Source: Gordonia zhenghanii
GTDB taxonomy: Bacteria > Actinomycetota > Actinomycetes > Mycobacteriales > Mycobacteriaceae
NCBI RefSeq assembly: GCF_021738965.1
Contig: NZ_JAKKOQ010000008.1
Coordinates: 248,001-312,000 of the forward strand
Reading direction: 5' to 3'
Length of the DNA: 64,000 nucleotides
Below are positions 7,098 through 15,012 of the stretch, one piece after another. The first letter of the stretch is position 1; every line of letters starts with the position of its first letter. Position numbers and translations under genes: made by a program. The notes under the pieces were generated by a model, which was not told the DNA's origin, ran no database searches, and worked only from the letters and a program-made list of their open reading frames with translations.

Positions 7098-8266
7098 GGG
7101 TGGTCTGACGTATAGCGGATCGCTTCGCGTGCGGCACGTCTCCCGGCACGCGTCGCGCCGAGCGTGGAGGCGCTCCGCCCGTATCCGACGAGGTACAGTC
7201 CTGGCGCCTTCAGGACACTCACGTCGTCGTCGGCCATCAGGACGCCGCCGCTGCGTTCTCGCACCCCGAGCGGCGCGAGGTGACTCAGGGACGCGCGGAA
7301 GCCCGTGGCCCACAGGATCACGTCGACCGACTCGTGGGTTCCGTCGGCGAACTCGACGCCGTCGGACGTGAGCGCACGGAGCGGCCCCCGCGAGACGAGC
7401 ACTCCCCGATCGATCGCGTCGAGGACCGACGGCGTCGTCGGCAGCCCCGTCTCGGCGACCACGCTGCGCGGCCGCAGACCCGCGCGAGTCCGGGCGGCCA
7501 CGCGTTGCTCCACGCCGAGTCCGGCTTCGGTGTCGAAGGGGCAGTCGCGCCAGCGCGGCGGGGTCCGCGTCGACCACAGAGTGCCGACTCCGTACTCGTC
7601 GAGAAGCTGGACGAACTGGATGGCCGAGATGCCGCCCCCGACGACGAGCACTCGCCGTCCGACGAAATCACCAGGTTCTGTGAAGTCGCGGGTGGTGAGT
7701 TGCCTGCCGTCGAAGCGGCCGCGGTACCAGGGCACATACGGCTGATCCCACGTTCCAGTCCCGGAGACGACCGCCCCGGCCAGATACTCCCGCCTGCCAC
7801 CGCCCGACCCTTCGGCGACGACACGGAACCGCGCCCCCTGCGCCTCGTCTGCTTCATCGTCGATCGACTCAACCGACCGCACGCGCCATGGCCGCTGAAC
7901 GTCGAGCCCCTTCGCCTGCTCGTACCGCCCGTAGTAGCGCTTGACGACCTCACGAGCAGGCTCGTCGGGCGCCGCATCGCCGAGTGATGAATCGGGCAGG
8001 TCGTGCAGTCCGTTGACATGGTCGAACGTCAGCGCATCCCAGCGGTGGCTCCACGCCCCGCCTGCCGTCGGATTCGCATCGAGCACTTCGAGGTCGACGC
8101 CGGGCCGCAGGCCTGCGCGCGCGAGGAAGTACGCCGCGGACAGACCGGCCTGCCCCGCTCCGATGACGACGACCCGTCGACGTCGCGCACTCGGGTCCGC
8201 TGATGGATTCACATCGGTGACAACCCGCGGACACGCCTCGCGATTCCCCACAGTCTCGTCGATCAC
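7058..8266 (-). CDS. FAD/NAD(P)-dependent oxidoreductase (flavin monooxygenase-like)
   Basis: A 402-residue two-dinucleotide-binding-domain flavoprotein. The FAD-binding GxGxxG (VVVIGAGQAGLSAAYFL) is near residue 34, an NADPH-binding GxGxxA-type motif (VLVVGGGISAIQFVQLL) near 205, and the ATGF motif ILWATGFRASL near 330. This layout is that of YUCCA/FMO-like or ArsO-like monooxygenases; the substrate is unknown. The GTG at 8266 is chosen because GAGG lies 8 nt upstream; a longer GTG start at 8305 would overlap the operator region. It is divergent from a TetR-efflux operon and may share its operators. Confidence 0.82.
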   Translation of the reverse strand: MIDETVGNREACPRVVTDVNPSADPSARRRRVVVIGAGQAGLSAAYFLARAGLRPGVDLEVLDANPTAGGAWSHRWDALTFDHVNGLHDLPDSSLGDAAPDEPAREVVKRYYGRYEQAKGLDVQRPWRVRSVESIDDEADEAQGARFRVVAEGSGGGRREYLAGAVVSGTGTWDQPYVPWYRGRFDGRQLTTRDFTEPGDFVGRRVLVVGGGISAIQFVQLLDEYGVGTLWSTRTPPRWRDCPFDTEAGLGVEQRVAARTRAGLRPRSVVAETGLPTTPSVLDAIDRGVLVSRGPLRALTSDGVEFADGTHESVDVILWATGFRASLSHLAPLGVRERSGGVLMADDDVSVLKAPGLYLVGYGRSASTLGATRAGRRAAREAIRYTSDHPHANDKNSLSSLS

Positions 8267-8283
8267 AATCGTTGCCTCACGTT

Positions 8284-8313
8284 TTGCACCCGTGCAATAA
8301 TGCACTAGTGCAA
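8284..8313. promoter_or_regulatory. Double inverted-repeat operator at a leaderless promoter
   Basis: Two related inverted repeats stand 3 nt apart: TTGCACCCGTGCAA (8284-8297) and TGCACTAGTGCA (8301-8312), sharing the half-site TGCAC/GTGCA. A -10-like AATAAT (8296-8301) lies 6 nt before the TetR GTG start at 8308, so transcript and coding region probably begin together and the second repeat spans the start codon. TetR autorepression here, possibly also of the divergent flavoprotein gene, is inference. Confidence 0.7.
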
Positions 8314-8898
8314 GAAATTCAGGTAGGACTTCGGGAACGGCAACGCGCCGACACGCTGCTCCGTCTGCACGATGCGGCCATCGACCTCGTTCAAGAGAAC
8401 GGCCTCACCGAGACGACGGTCAGCGCCATCGCCGACAAGGCAGGCGTCTCGCGTCGGACGTTCTTCAACTACTTCGCGTCCAAAGAGGACGCCGTCCTCG
8501 GTGCAGGCGAGCCGACCATTCCGGCCGACGCCGTCGACCGACTGTTCGACGGCCCCGACCGGCTCGACCGCGCGGTGCACCTCGTCTTCACGGTGGCATC
8601 GAGCGTCCGGCACGTACGGAATCGTCCCGCCGAGCGCCGCGAACTCGTCCTCGCGCACCCCGAACTCAGGGCTCGCAGCCAGCACCACGCCGTGGCTGCC
8701 CAAGAACTCCTGGCCAAGGCACTCGCCGAGCGCTACGACAGCGAGACGGCAGAGCGCGCTTCGGCCCTGCTCCTGCTGGCGACCGCAGTCATGCGCTTCG
8801 CCTACACCCGAAACCCCGACGTCATCGACAACCCGGACTCACCGACTGTGGCCGCTGCCATCGACGTTTTCAAGAACACGATCAAGGACCTCATATGA
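8308..8898 (+). CDS. TetR-family repressor of an efflux operon
   Basis: A 196-residue TetR regulator with the HTH at about residues 20-65 (TVSAIADKAGVSRRTFFNYF) and a variable helical ligand domain. Its stop overlaps the start of a DHA2 drug exporter in ATGA, so the two are translationally coupled. GTG at 8308 is the likely start, part of a leaderless transcript whose operator overlaps the start codon. Confidence 0.88.
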   Translation: MQEIQVGLRERQRADTLLRLHDAAIDLVQENGLTETTVSAIADKAGVSRRTFFNYFASKEDAVLGAGEPTIPADAVDRLFDGPDRLDRAVHLVFTVASSVRHVRNRPAERRELVLAHPELRARSQHHAVAAQELLAKALAERYDSETAERASALLLLATAVMRFAYTRNPDVIDNPDSPTVAAAIDVFKNTIKDLI

Positions 8899-10574
8899 CC
8901 TCCACTGATGCCGCTGCGGCCACGCCGCCTGGCACTGACGACAACCCGGCCGGGATGTCCAAGAAAAACGTCATCCTGCTGTTCATCGGCTTGATGATCA
9001 CGATGCTCCTGGCCTCCCTCAACCAGACCGTCCTCTCCACTGCGTTGCCGACGATCGTCGGCGAGCTCAACGGCGTCGACCAGATGACCTGGGTCATCAC
9101 CGCGTACATTCTCGCGATGACGATCGTGATGCCCGTCTACGGCCGCATCAGCGACCTGGTCGGACGCAAACCGGCCCTTCTGTTCGCGATCAGCGTGTTC
9201 ATGGCCGGATCCATCGTCGGCGCGCTCGCAGGCAACATCCTGTGGCTGATCGTCGGCCGCGTCATCCAGGGCCTCGGCGGCGGCGGCCTCATGATTCTGG
9301 CTCAGGCGGCGATCGCCGACGTCGTCTCTCCTCGCGAACGCGGACGCTACATGGGATTCATGGGCGCGGTCTTCGCTGTCGCGTCGGTCGCCGGTCCACT
9401 ACTCGGTGGCTGGCTCACTGAAGGACCCGGCTGGCGGTGGGCTTTCTGGATGAACATTCCGCTCGGCGCACTGGCCATCCTCGCCACCATCGCCTTCATG
9501 CGGCTACCGAAGCCCCAACACGAGAACCGTCCGAAGCTCGACTACCTGGGCATGGTGCTGATCGCGGCTTCGACGACGACGCTCGTCCTGATGTGCACCT
9601 GGGGCGGCCACACGTACGACTGGATGAGTCCGCAGATCATCGGCCTCGCCGTCGCGACCGTCATCCTCGCCGTCGCATTCGTGTTCGCCGAGAAGCGCGC
9701 GCAGATGCCGATCATTCCGATGCAGCTGTTCCGCAACCGCAACTTCACGCTCGTCACGATCGCCGCACTCATGGTCGGTATCGCGATGTTCGGCGCCATC
9801 GGCTACATGCCGACGTACATCCAGATGGTGACCGGCGTCGACGCCACCATCGCAGGTCTCTACATGACTCCGATGATGGGTGGTCTGTTGATCACCTCTG
9901 TCATCTCAGGACAGTTGATCTCCCGGCACGGTCGGTACAAGGTGTATCCGATGATCGGAGCCGTCGTCATCGGCATCGGTCTCGCACTCCTATCGACGAT
10001 GCACCCGGCCACGCCGAACTGGCAGATGTGCATCTACCTGGGCATCTTCGGCATCGGCCTCGGCCTGATCATGCAGGTCCTCACGCTGATCGTCCAGAAC
10101 GAGTTCCCCGGCGCATTCGTCGGCACCGCCACAGCTGCGAACAACTACTTCCGCCAGGTCGGTGCCACGTTGGGTTCGGCGATCGTCGGCTCCATCTTCG
10201 CCTCGCGACTCGTGGACCTGCTCAAGGAGAACCTCGGCGGCGCTGCAGACAAGCTCAGCAGTTCGGGCGGTGGGCAGAACAGCCTGACCCCCGCACTCGT
10301 CGACTCGCTCCCCGATGCGCTCCGGATCCCGATCGTCGAGTCGTACAACGACGCGCTCCTGCCGATCTTCCTGTTCTTCGTGCCGCTCGCGGCGATCGCG
10401 CTCATCGCACTGGTGTTCCTCGACGAGCGCGCGCTGTCGACCAAGGTCCGCGGCGAAGCCGAGGTCGAAGGCCTCGGCGAGGGCCAGGTCCTCCCCGAGC
10501 CGTTCGACGTCCCCGCTCGCGGCGACGAGAAGGTCTCGGTGGCGTCGACGGAGAGTGAGCACATTCGCCGCTGA
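8895..10574 (+). CDS. MFS transporter of the DHA2 (EmrB/QacA) family
   Basis: A 559-residue membrane protein with about 14 hydrophobic helices, as expected for the 14-TM DHA2 drug:proton antiporters. The N-terminal half shows LNQTVLSTALPTIVGEL in helix 1, motif A GRISDLVGRKPALL between helices 2 and 3, and a motif C-like stretch GAVFAVASVAGPLLGGWL in helix 5. The C-terminus is acidic and cytoplasmic. Co-transcribed with the TetR gene upstream, it is probably an inducible exporter of toxic compounds. A repeat-rich, hairpin-prone stretch follows the stop. Confidence 0.9.
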   Translation: MTSTDAAAATPPGTDDNPAGMSKKNVILLFIGLMITMLLASLNQTVLSTALPTIVGELNGVDQMTWVITAYILAMTIVMPVYGRISDLVGRKPALLFAISVFMAGSIVGALAGNILWLIVGRVIQGLGGGGLMILAQAAIADVVSPRERGRYMGFMGAVFAVASVAGPLLGGWLTEGPGWRWAFWMNIPLGALAILATIAFMRLPKPQHENRPKLDYLGMVLIAASTTTLVLMCTWGGHTYDWMSPQIIGLAVATVILAVAFVFAEKRAQMPIIPMQLFRNRNFTLVTIAALMVGIAMFGAIGYMPTYIQMVTGVDATIAGLYMTPMMGGLLITSVISGQLISRHGRYKVYPMIGAVVIGIGLALLSTMHPATPNWQMCIYLGIFGIGLGLIMQVLTLIVQNEFPGAFVGTATAANNYFRQVGATLGSAIVGSIFASRLVDLLKENLGGAADKLSSSGGGQNSLTPALVDSLPDALRIPIVESYNDALLPIFLFFVPLAAIALIALVFLDERALSTKVRGEAEVEGLGEGQVLPEPFDVPARGDEKVSVASTESEHIRR

Positions 10575-10818
10575 CCGAGCGGAGTCCCGCCCGCTGGCCG
10601 AGCGGAGTCCCTCCCCCGCCCGCCGGTCGAGCCCCACATGCCGGTCGAGCGGAGTCGAGACCCACCCGCTGATCGAGCCATCCCCCACATGCTGATCGAG
10701 CGGAGTCGAGATCTCGACTCCGCTCGATCGGCGTATAAGGGCTCGATCGACATGTGAGGGAAGCGATCTCGACTCCGCTCGATCGGCATATAGGGGCTCA
10801 ATCAGCAAGCCCCACCCC
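10575..10818. repeat. Repeat cluster with a perfect 36-bp palindrome
   Basis: The space between the convergent efflux gene and ABC permease is filled with copies of the GGTCGAGCGGAGTCGAGACC repeat in both orientations. Two copies meet head to head at 10694-10729, forming a perfect 36-bp inverted repeat with no loop (half-site GATCGAGCGGAGTCGAGA). A segment ending GGCGTATAAGGGCTCGATC (from 10713) recurs about 56 bp later with few changes. The structure could act as a bidirectional terminator. Confidence 0.85.
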
Positions 10819-12195
10819 TCACGCGACGGCGAGAGCGTCGACGGGCGTGACGGCGACGGCCCGTCGACTCGGCGGGAGTGACGCTGCGACGACCAGCGCC
10901 ACGGTGCACGCCACGATCGCGACAAGTGCGGGCAGCGGCAGTCCGATCACGAATCCGTCTGTCATCGCACCGATCAGCGACTGCGCGCCGACCGAGCCGA
11001 ACAGTATGCCGAGCACGAGTCCGAACACGACTGCGGTGCCGCTGAGCGCGACCGATTCGAGCGTGATCATCGACCGGATCTGCTTCGCCGTGAACCCCAT
11101 CGCACGCAGCATCCCGATCTCCCGAGTCCGGCCGATCACGGTCAGCGACATCGTGGAGACGAATCCGACGGCTGCGATGACTGCCGAGATCGCGATCATG
11201 GCGATCAACACGCTCGACGTCACCGACAGAGTCTGCTCGGTCTGCCGAACCTCGTCCGCCGACATGCCTTCCCAGCTGTGCACTGACTCGGTGAGTGCCT
11301 GCATCCCACCTGCGATGGTCGTCACCAGCGTGACGCCGATCAGCAGCCCGATGGTCGACCGAGTGGTCCGTTGTGGGTCGCTGACAGCGTTCTTACGGGC
11401 GATCACCGCGGACGGCGAACTACCGGCCAGCCGGCCAGCCACCGAGACCAGACCGGGCACGATGCGTCCGGCGCCGAGCATGACGCCGACTCCGACTATC
11501 GCCGAGCCGAAGAAGGCGACGACGAACCCTGAAGTGCTCGCGTTCTCGCCCAGGTAGCACGCCGCGACGAGCAGCAACGCTCCCCCGGCGAGGACGACGA
11601 CGGCGACGCAGTCCCGCAGCCACGATCGGACGACACGATCGGAATGGACCGCGCTCGCCGTCGCCAGTGCCGACCGTGATCCGATGAACGTCGCTCCGAC
11701 CGCGGTACCGACTACCGCGAGCGCACCGACCAACACGAGCGGCGGAAGGACGTCGTAGTGTCCGCGCGGCAGCGTTCCACGGCCGACCAGGATCACGCGG
11801 AGGATCCACGAGGAGGCGACACCGACGACGACTCCCGCGACCGATCCGACGACTGCGACCTTCGCGACCGCGGTGACGAGTGAGTCGCGCAGTTGCCTGC
11901 TGCTCGCACCGACGAGCCGCAGCAGACCGAGTTCCTTGCGTCGTCCCGCGATCACCGTGTCGACACCGTTGCTGATCACGACACCCGACACGAACAACGC
12001 GATCATGATGAACACTCCCGCCACGATGTCGAGGAGCATTCCGGCGCCGCCGCCTTCGGTTGTCGCCGTCGTTTCGAGAATGCTCGACGCGCAGATCAAC
12101 GTCGTCGCATACATGGCAGACAGTCCGCAGACGACGCCGATCGACGACAGTTCGCGCAGGGACCCCACCGTCAGGCGGGAACTCGTCGCCCTCAT
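10819..12195 (-). CDS. ABC transporter permease, FtsX/MacB type
   Basis: A 458-residue permease with two FtsX-like units. The first has helices around residues 55-75, 110-130 and 150-170, with RRKELGLLRLVGASSRQL between; the second, in the C-terminal third, carries GRTREIGMLRAMGFTAKQI, the coupling-helix motif of this family. A long middle hydrophobic segment links them. Its start overlaps the stop of the ATPase gene in ATGA, so permease and ATPase form one exporter, probably for a lipid, peptide or antibiotic. The two-component genes just upstream suggest regulated expression. Confidence 0.87.
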   Translation of the reverse strand: MRATSSRLTVGSLRELSSIGVVCGLSAMYATTLICASSILETTATTEGGGAGMLLDIVAGVFIMIALFVSGVVISNGVDTVIAGRRKELGLLRLVGASSRQLRDSLVTAVAKVAVVGSVAGVVVGVASSWILRVILVGRGTLPRGHYDVLPPLVLVGALAVVGTAVGATFIGSRSALATASAVHSDRVVRSWLRDCVAVVVLAGGALLLVAACYLGENASTSGFVVAFFGSAIVGVGVMLGAGRIVPGLVSVAGRLAGSSPSAVIARKNAVSDPQRTTRSTIGLLIGVTLVTTIAGGMQALTESVHSWEGMSADEVRQTEQTLSVTSSVLIAMIAISAVIAAVGFVSTMSLTVIGRTREIGMLRAMGFTAKQIRSMITLESVALSGTAVVFGLVLGILFGSVGAQSLIGAMTDGFVIGLPLPALVAIVACTVALVVAASLPPSRRAVAVTPVDALAVA

Positions 12196-12980
12196 GCCGC
12201 CGCTCCCTGGAGGGTGATGAGCAGGTCAGAGATCTGCCGCGGATCCAGGCCGCGGTACTCGCCGACGATCGCTCCGTCGGCCAGCACCAGGATGCGGTCG
12301 GCGTACGACGCGGCGACCGGATCGTGGGTCACCATCGCGATTCCTTGACCGTATTCGCGAGCCGCGGTCGTCAACAGGGTCAGCACCTCACGACTGGTCC
12401 GGGTGTCCAGTGCGCCGGTCGGCTCGTCCGCCAAGATGATCGTCGGACGGCCGGCGAGCGCTCGGACGATGGCCACACGCTGTTGTTGTCCGCCCGAGAG
12501 CTCCGACGGCAGGTGGCCGAGCCGGTCGCGCAACCCGAGCGACGTCACAAGATGGCCGATCCAGGCTTCCTGCTCGGCATCGGGCCTACGCCCCGCGAGG
12601 ACGAACGGTAGCCGAATGTTCTCATCGGCGGTCAGGGTCGGAACGAGGTTGAACGACTGGAAGATGAACCCGACGGTGGTGCGGCGAAGGATCGTTCGCG
12701 CGGTGTCACCGAGGCCGACGATCGGGTTGGCGCCCAACCAGATCTGACCGGCGGTGGCCTCGTCGAGTCCCGCCATGACGTTCATGAGTGTCGACTTGCC
12801 CGACCCGGACGGTCCCATGACCGCGGTGAACTCACGCCGGTTGATGTCGACGCTGACGTTGCGGAGCGCGTGGATGGGGTTGGCCGGGTCGCCGTAGGTC
12901 CGGGAGACGTTGCGGAGGGTGACTGCTGCGAGTGGGCCGGCAGCGGCGGCTGGTGCGTCGTTGAATCGTGTGCTGTTCAT
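12192..12980 (-). CDS. ABC transporter ATP-binding protein (LolD/MacB type)
   Basis: A 262-residue ATPase with Walker [10 protein letters not shown] near residue 56, signature [17 protein letters not shown], Walker [13 protein letters not shown] and an H-loop histidine in MVTHDP. This pattern is that of MacB/LolD ATPases that energise FtsX-type permeases, and the partner permease follows with a 4-bp overlap. The gene starts 88 bp downstream of the response-regulator gene on the same strand. Confidence 0.92.
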   Translation of the reverse strand: MNSTRFNDAPAAAAGPLAAVTLRNVSRTYGDPANPIHALRNVSVDINRREFTAVMGPSGSGKSTLMNVMAGLDEATAGQIWLGANPIVGLGDTARTILRRTTVGFIFQSFNLVPTLTADENIRLPFVLAGRRPDAEQEAWIGHLVTSLGLRDRLGHLPSELSGGQQQRVAIVRALAGRPTIILADEPTGALDTRTSREVLTLLTTAAREYGQGIAMVTHDPVAASYADRILVLADGAIVGEYRGLDPRQISDLLITLQGAAA

Positions 12981-13068
12981 GCCACCAACGGTATGGCCCT
13001 GACCTGCACGAACACATCAGTCTGCGGGTTGGTTCGGCGTACCTCTCGAGATGTACGCCTGAGCCGGG

Positions 13069-13713
13069 TCAGACCAGTGCGTGCTCGTACGCGTACACCA
13101 CGAGTTGTACGCGGTCGCGCAGACCGAGCTTGGCGAGGATCCGCGAGATGTGCGTCTTGACGGTGGCCTCCGACAAGTATTCGGCCGCGGCGATCTCTCC
13201 GTTCGACAGACCACGTGCCGCGCAGACGAGGATCTCGCGTTCTCGCGGCGTCAACTCGTCGTATTCGGGTCCGGGTTCGGCAGTCCGTCGAGTCCGGTGC
13301 CGTTCGAACAGTTGCCGGGTGGCCGAGGCGGCGACGACCTGATTGCCTTCGGCGACGGCACGCACCGCCGCGAGTAAGAGGTCCGGTTGCGCATCCTTCA
13401 AGACGAAGCCGCTCGCTCCCGCCTCGATGGCCGAGGCTGCGGCCTCGTCGACGTCGAAGGTCGTCAACACGAGGATGCGCGGGGCGTCCTCGCCCAACTC
13501 GCGCACGAGCGACGACGTCGCGGTGATTCCGTCCACTCCGGGCATCCGAACGTCCATCAAGATCACGTCGGGCCGCGCGGCCGAGACCATCGTGGTCAAG
13601 GCAAGCGCCGACGACTCCTGCGCGACCACCTCGATATCGGATTGGCTCTCGAGGATCATCGCAATTCCGCCGCGGAACAACGGCTGATCGTCGACGAGGG
13701 CGACTCGGATCAT
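13069..13713 (-). CDS. NarL/LuxR-family response regulator
   Basis: A 214-residue response regulator. The receiver domain has the acidic pair DD at residues 8-9, phospho-acceptor Asp54 (VILMDVRMPG) and Lys in VLKDAQ; the C-terminal LuxR HTH carries LTPREREILVCAARGLSNGEIA. ATG at 13713 overlaps the kinase stop by 4 bp. It is expected to be phosphorylated by that kinase and to control the ABC exporter downstream, as in LiaRS- or BceRS-like arrangements (inference). Confidence 0.92.
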   Translation of the reverse strand: MIRVALVDDQPLFRGGIAMILESQSDIEVVAQESSALALTTMVSAARPDVILMDVRMPGVDGITATSSLVRELGEDAPRILVLTTFDVDEAAASAIEAGASGFVLKDAQPDLLLAAVRAVAEGNQVVAASATRQLFERHRTRRTAEPGPEYDELTPREREILVCAARGLSNGEIAAAEYLSEATVKTHISRILAKLGLRDRVQLVVYAYEHALV

Positions 13714-14879
13714 CGTGCGGGTCCTTCCGAATCGGGAACGGTCAGAACGACCAGCCATCCGTCCTGCGTACCGGTGCTCGACAGACGTCCGCCGACGTGG
13801 CCTGCACGCTCGGTCATACCGATGATGCCGTGGCGTGCACCTCCGGGTGCCAGCGGGTGGTCGGACACCGCGTTGCCGACGGTGAGGCGACAGCCTTCCG
13901 ACCAGTCGTGGTGGACGGTGACCGCGTGCGTGAGATCGCCGTATTTCAAAGCGTTGGTCAGCGCTTCGGTGAGGACTGCGTGGGCCACCTTGACGGTGCC
14001 CGGCTCGGCGTCGTCCGCCGAACCGATCTCGTCCGCATCGATGCTCATGCCCGCGGCTCGCATGCGTGCGAACAGATGATCTCGGTCCGAGCGGCTGATC
14101 TCGCCTGCGCTGTCGGTGCTGCGGAGTTCTTCCAAGACGGTGCGCACGTCGGCGAGTGCGTCGCGGGCGGTGTCAGCGATGACTCCCAACGCGTCGCGCG
14201 CGGCATTCGGGTCGGCGTCGAGCGTGTACTTGGCGCCTTCGGCCTGCGCGACGACCACCGCGAGCGAATGCGCGACCACGTCGTGCATGTCGCGAGCCAG
14301 CCGAGACCGTTCGGACTGCTCGGCGTAGAGGTCGAGCACGCGACGACGTTCGAGTTCGGCGATCGTCTCACTCACCTCGGCGGCGGCGACGCTCCGCCGT
14401 TGGTGACTGACGAAGCCCGCCGTCCACCCGCCGACCACCACGACGGCAGTGAGGACCACTCCGAATGCCGTGCCCCACGCGACGGAGCCGCCCCCGAAGT
14501 CGATGTCTGCGTATGCGTGCGGGAGGGTCGCGCCCGCGACGATCGACCCGATCACGGCGACGACGAACGATCCTCGCCGGACCCGTCGGTCGGGGTGGGC
14601 TCCCGCAGTGAAGAACATGGGCGCGTACATCACCGACAGCGCGGTGACGTGCGTGGCCGCTACCTGCACGACTGCCGACGCGACCGCGGCCGTCATCATC
14701 ACGCTGGGCGCCCAGCGGCGAACGGCCAGCGCGAGGGTGATGAGCCCGCCTGCCACGTACACCGAAGCACCGAGACCCGAGTTCGACACGACAACCACGA
14801 AGCCGACGAACGCCGCGACCACCAGGTCGAATGCGACCGCCGAGCGGCGCAGATCTGGCGCGGTCAACGGATCTCTCAC
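13710..14879 (-). CDS. Sensor histidine kinase (HisKA_3 type)
   Basis: A 389-residue membrane kinase. Four or five hydrophobic segments fill the first 150 residues with very short loops, suggesting intramembrane sensing. The phospho-acceptor His is in RLARDMHDVVAHSLAVVVAQ (HisKA_3) and the ATPase domain has LTEALTNALKYG (N box) and GGARHGIIGMTER. The GTG start at 14879 lies one base after the 3' end of a tRNA gene on the same strand; a TTG four codons later is the main alternative. The stop overlaps the response-regulator start. Confidence 0.88.
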   Translation of the reverse strand: MRDPLTAPDLRRSAVAFDLVVAAFVGFVVVVSNSGLGASVYVAGGLITLALAVRRWAPSVMMTAAVASAVVQVAATHVTALSVMYAPMFFTAGAHPDRRVRRGSFVVAVIGSIVAGATLPHAYADIDFGGGSVAWGTAFGVVLTAVVVVGGWTAGFVSHQRRSVAAAEVSETIAELERRRVLDLYAEQSERSRLARDMHDVVAHSLAVVVAQAEGAKYTLDADPNAARDALGVIADTARDALADVRTVLEELRSTDSAGEISRSDRDHLFARMRAAGMSIDADEIGSADDAEPGTVKVAHAVLTEALTNALKYGDLTHAVTVHHDWSEGCRLTVGNAVSDHPLAPGGARHGIIGMTERAGHVGGRLSSTGTQDGWLVVLTVPDSEGPAR

Positions 14880-14880
14880 G

Positions 14881-14955
14881 TGCCCCGTGTCGGGCTCGAA
14901 CCGACGAATAACCGCTTTATGAGAGCGGGGCCTTAACCAACTTGGCTAACGGGGC
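14881..14955 (-). tRNA. tRNA with CAT anticodon (elongator Met or Ile2)
   Basis: On the minus strand the acceptor GCCCCGT pairs with ACGGGGC, the D arm is GCC/GGC, the anticodon stem CCGCT/AGCGG encloses CTCATAA (anticodon CAT), and the T arm is GTCGG-TTCGAGC-CCGAC. CCA is not encoded. It lacks the initiator hallmarks (C1-A72 mismatch, three G-C pairs next to the anticodon loop). Acceptor pairs C4-G69 and C5-G68 are also features recognised by TilS in bacterial tRNA-Ile2, so the charging identity is open. Confidence 0.93.
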
Positions 14956-15012
14956 GGTCCCAGATTACCGAGTGCCCCGACAGTCCGTTCGCCAGCCCCG
15001 CGCTTGCCCGAG

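Noticed and set aside
14881..14955. Initiator tRNA-Met
   Set aside because: No C1-A72 mismatch and no run of three G-C pairs at the anticodon loop.
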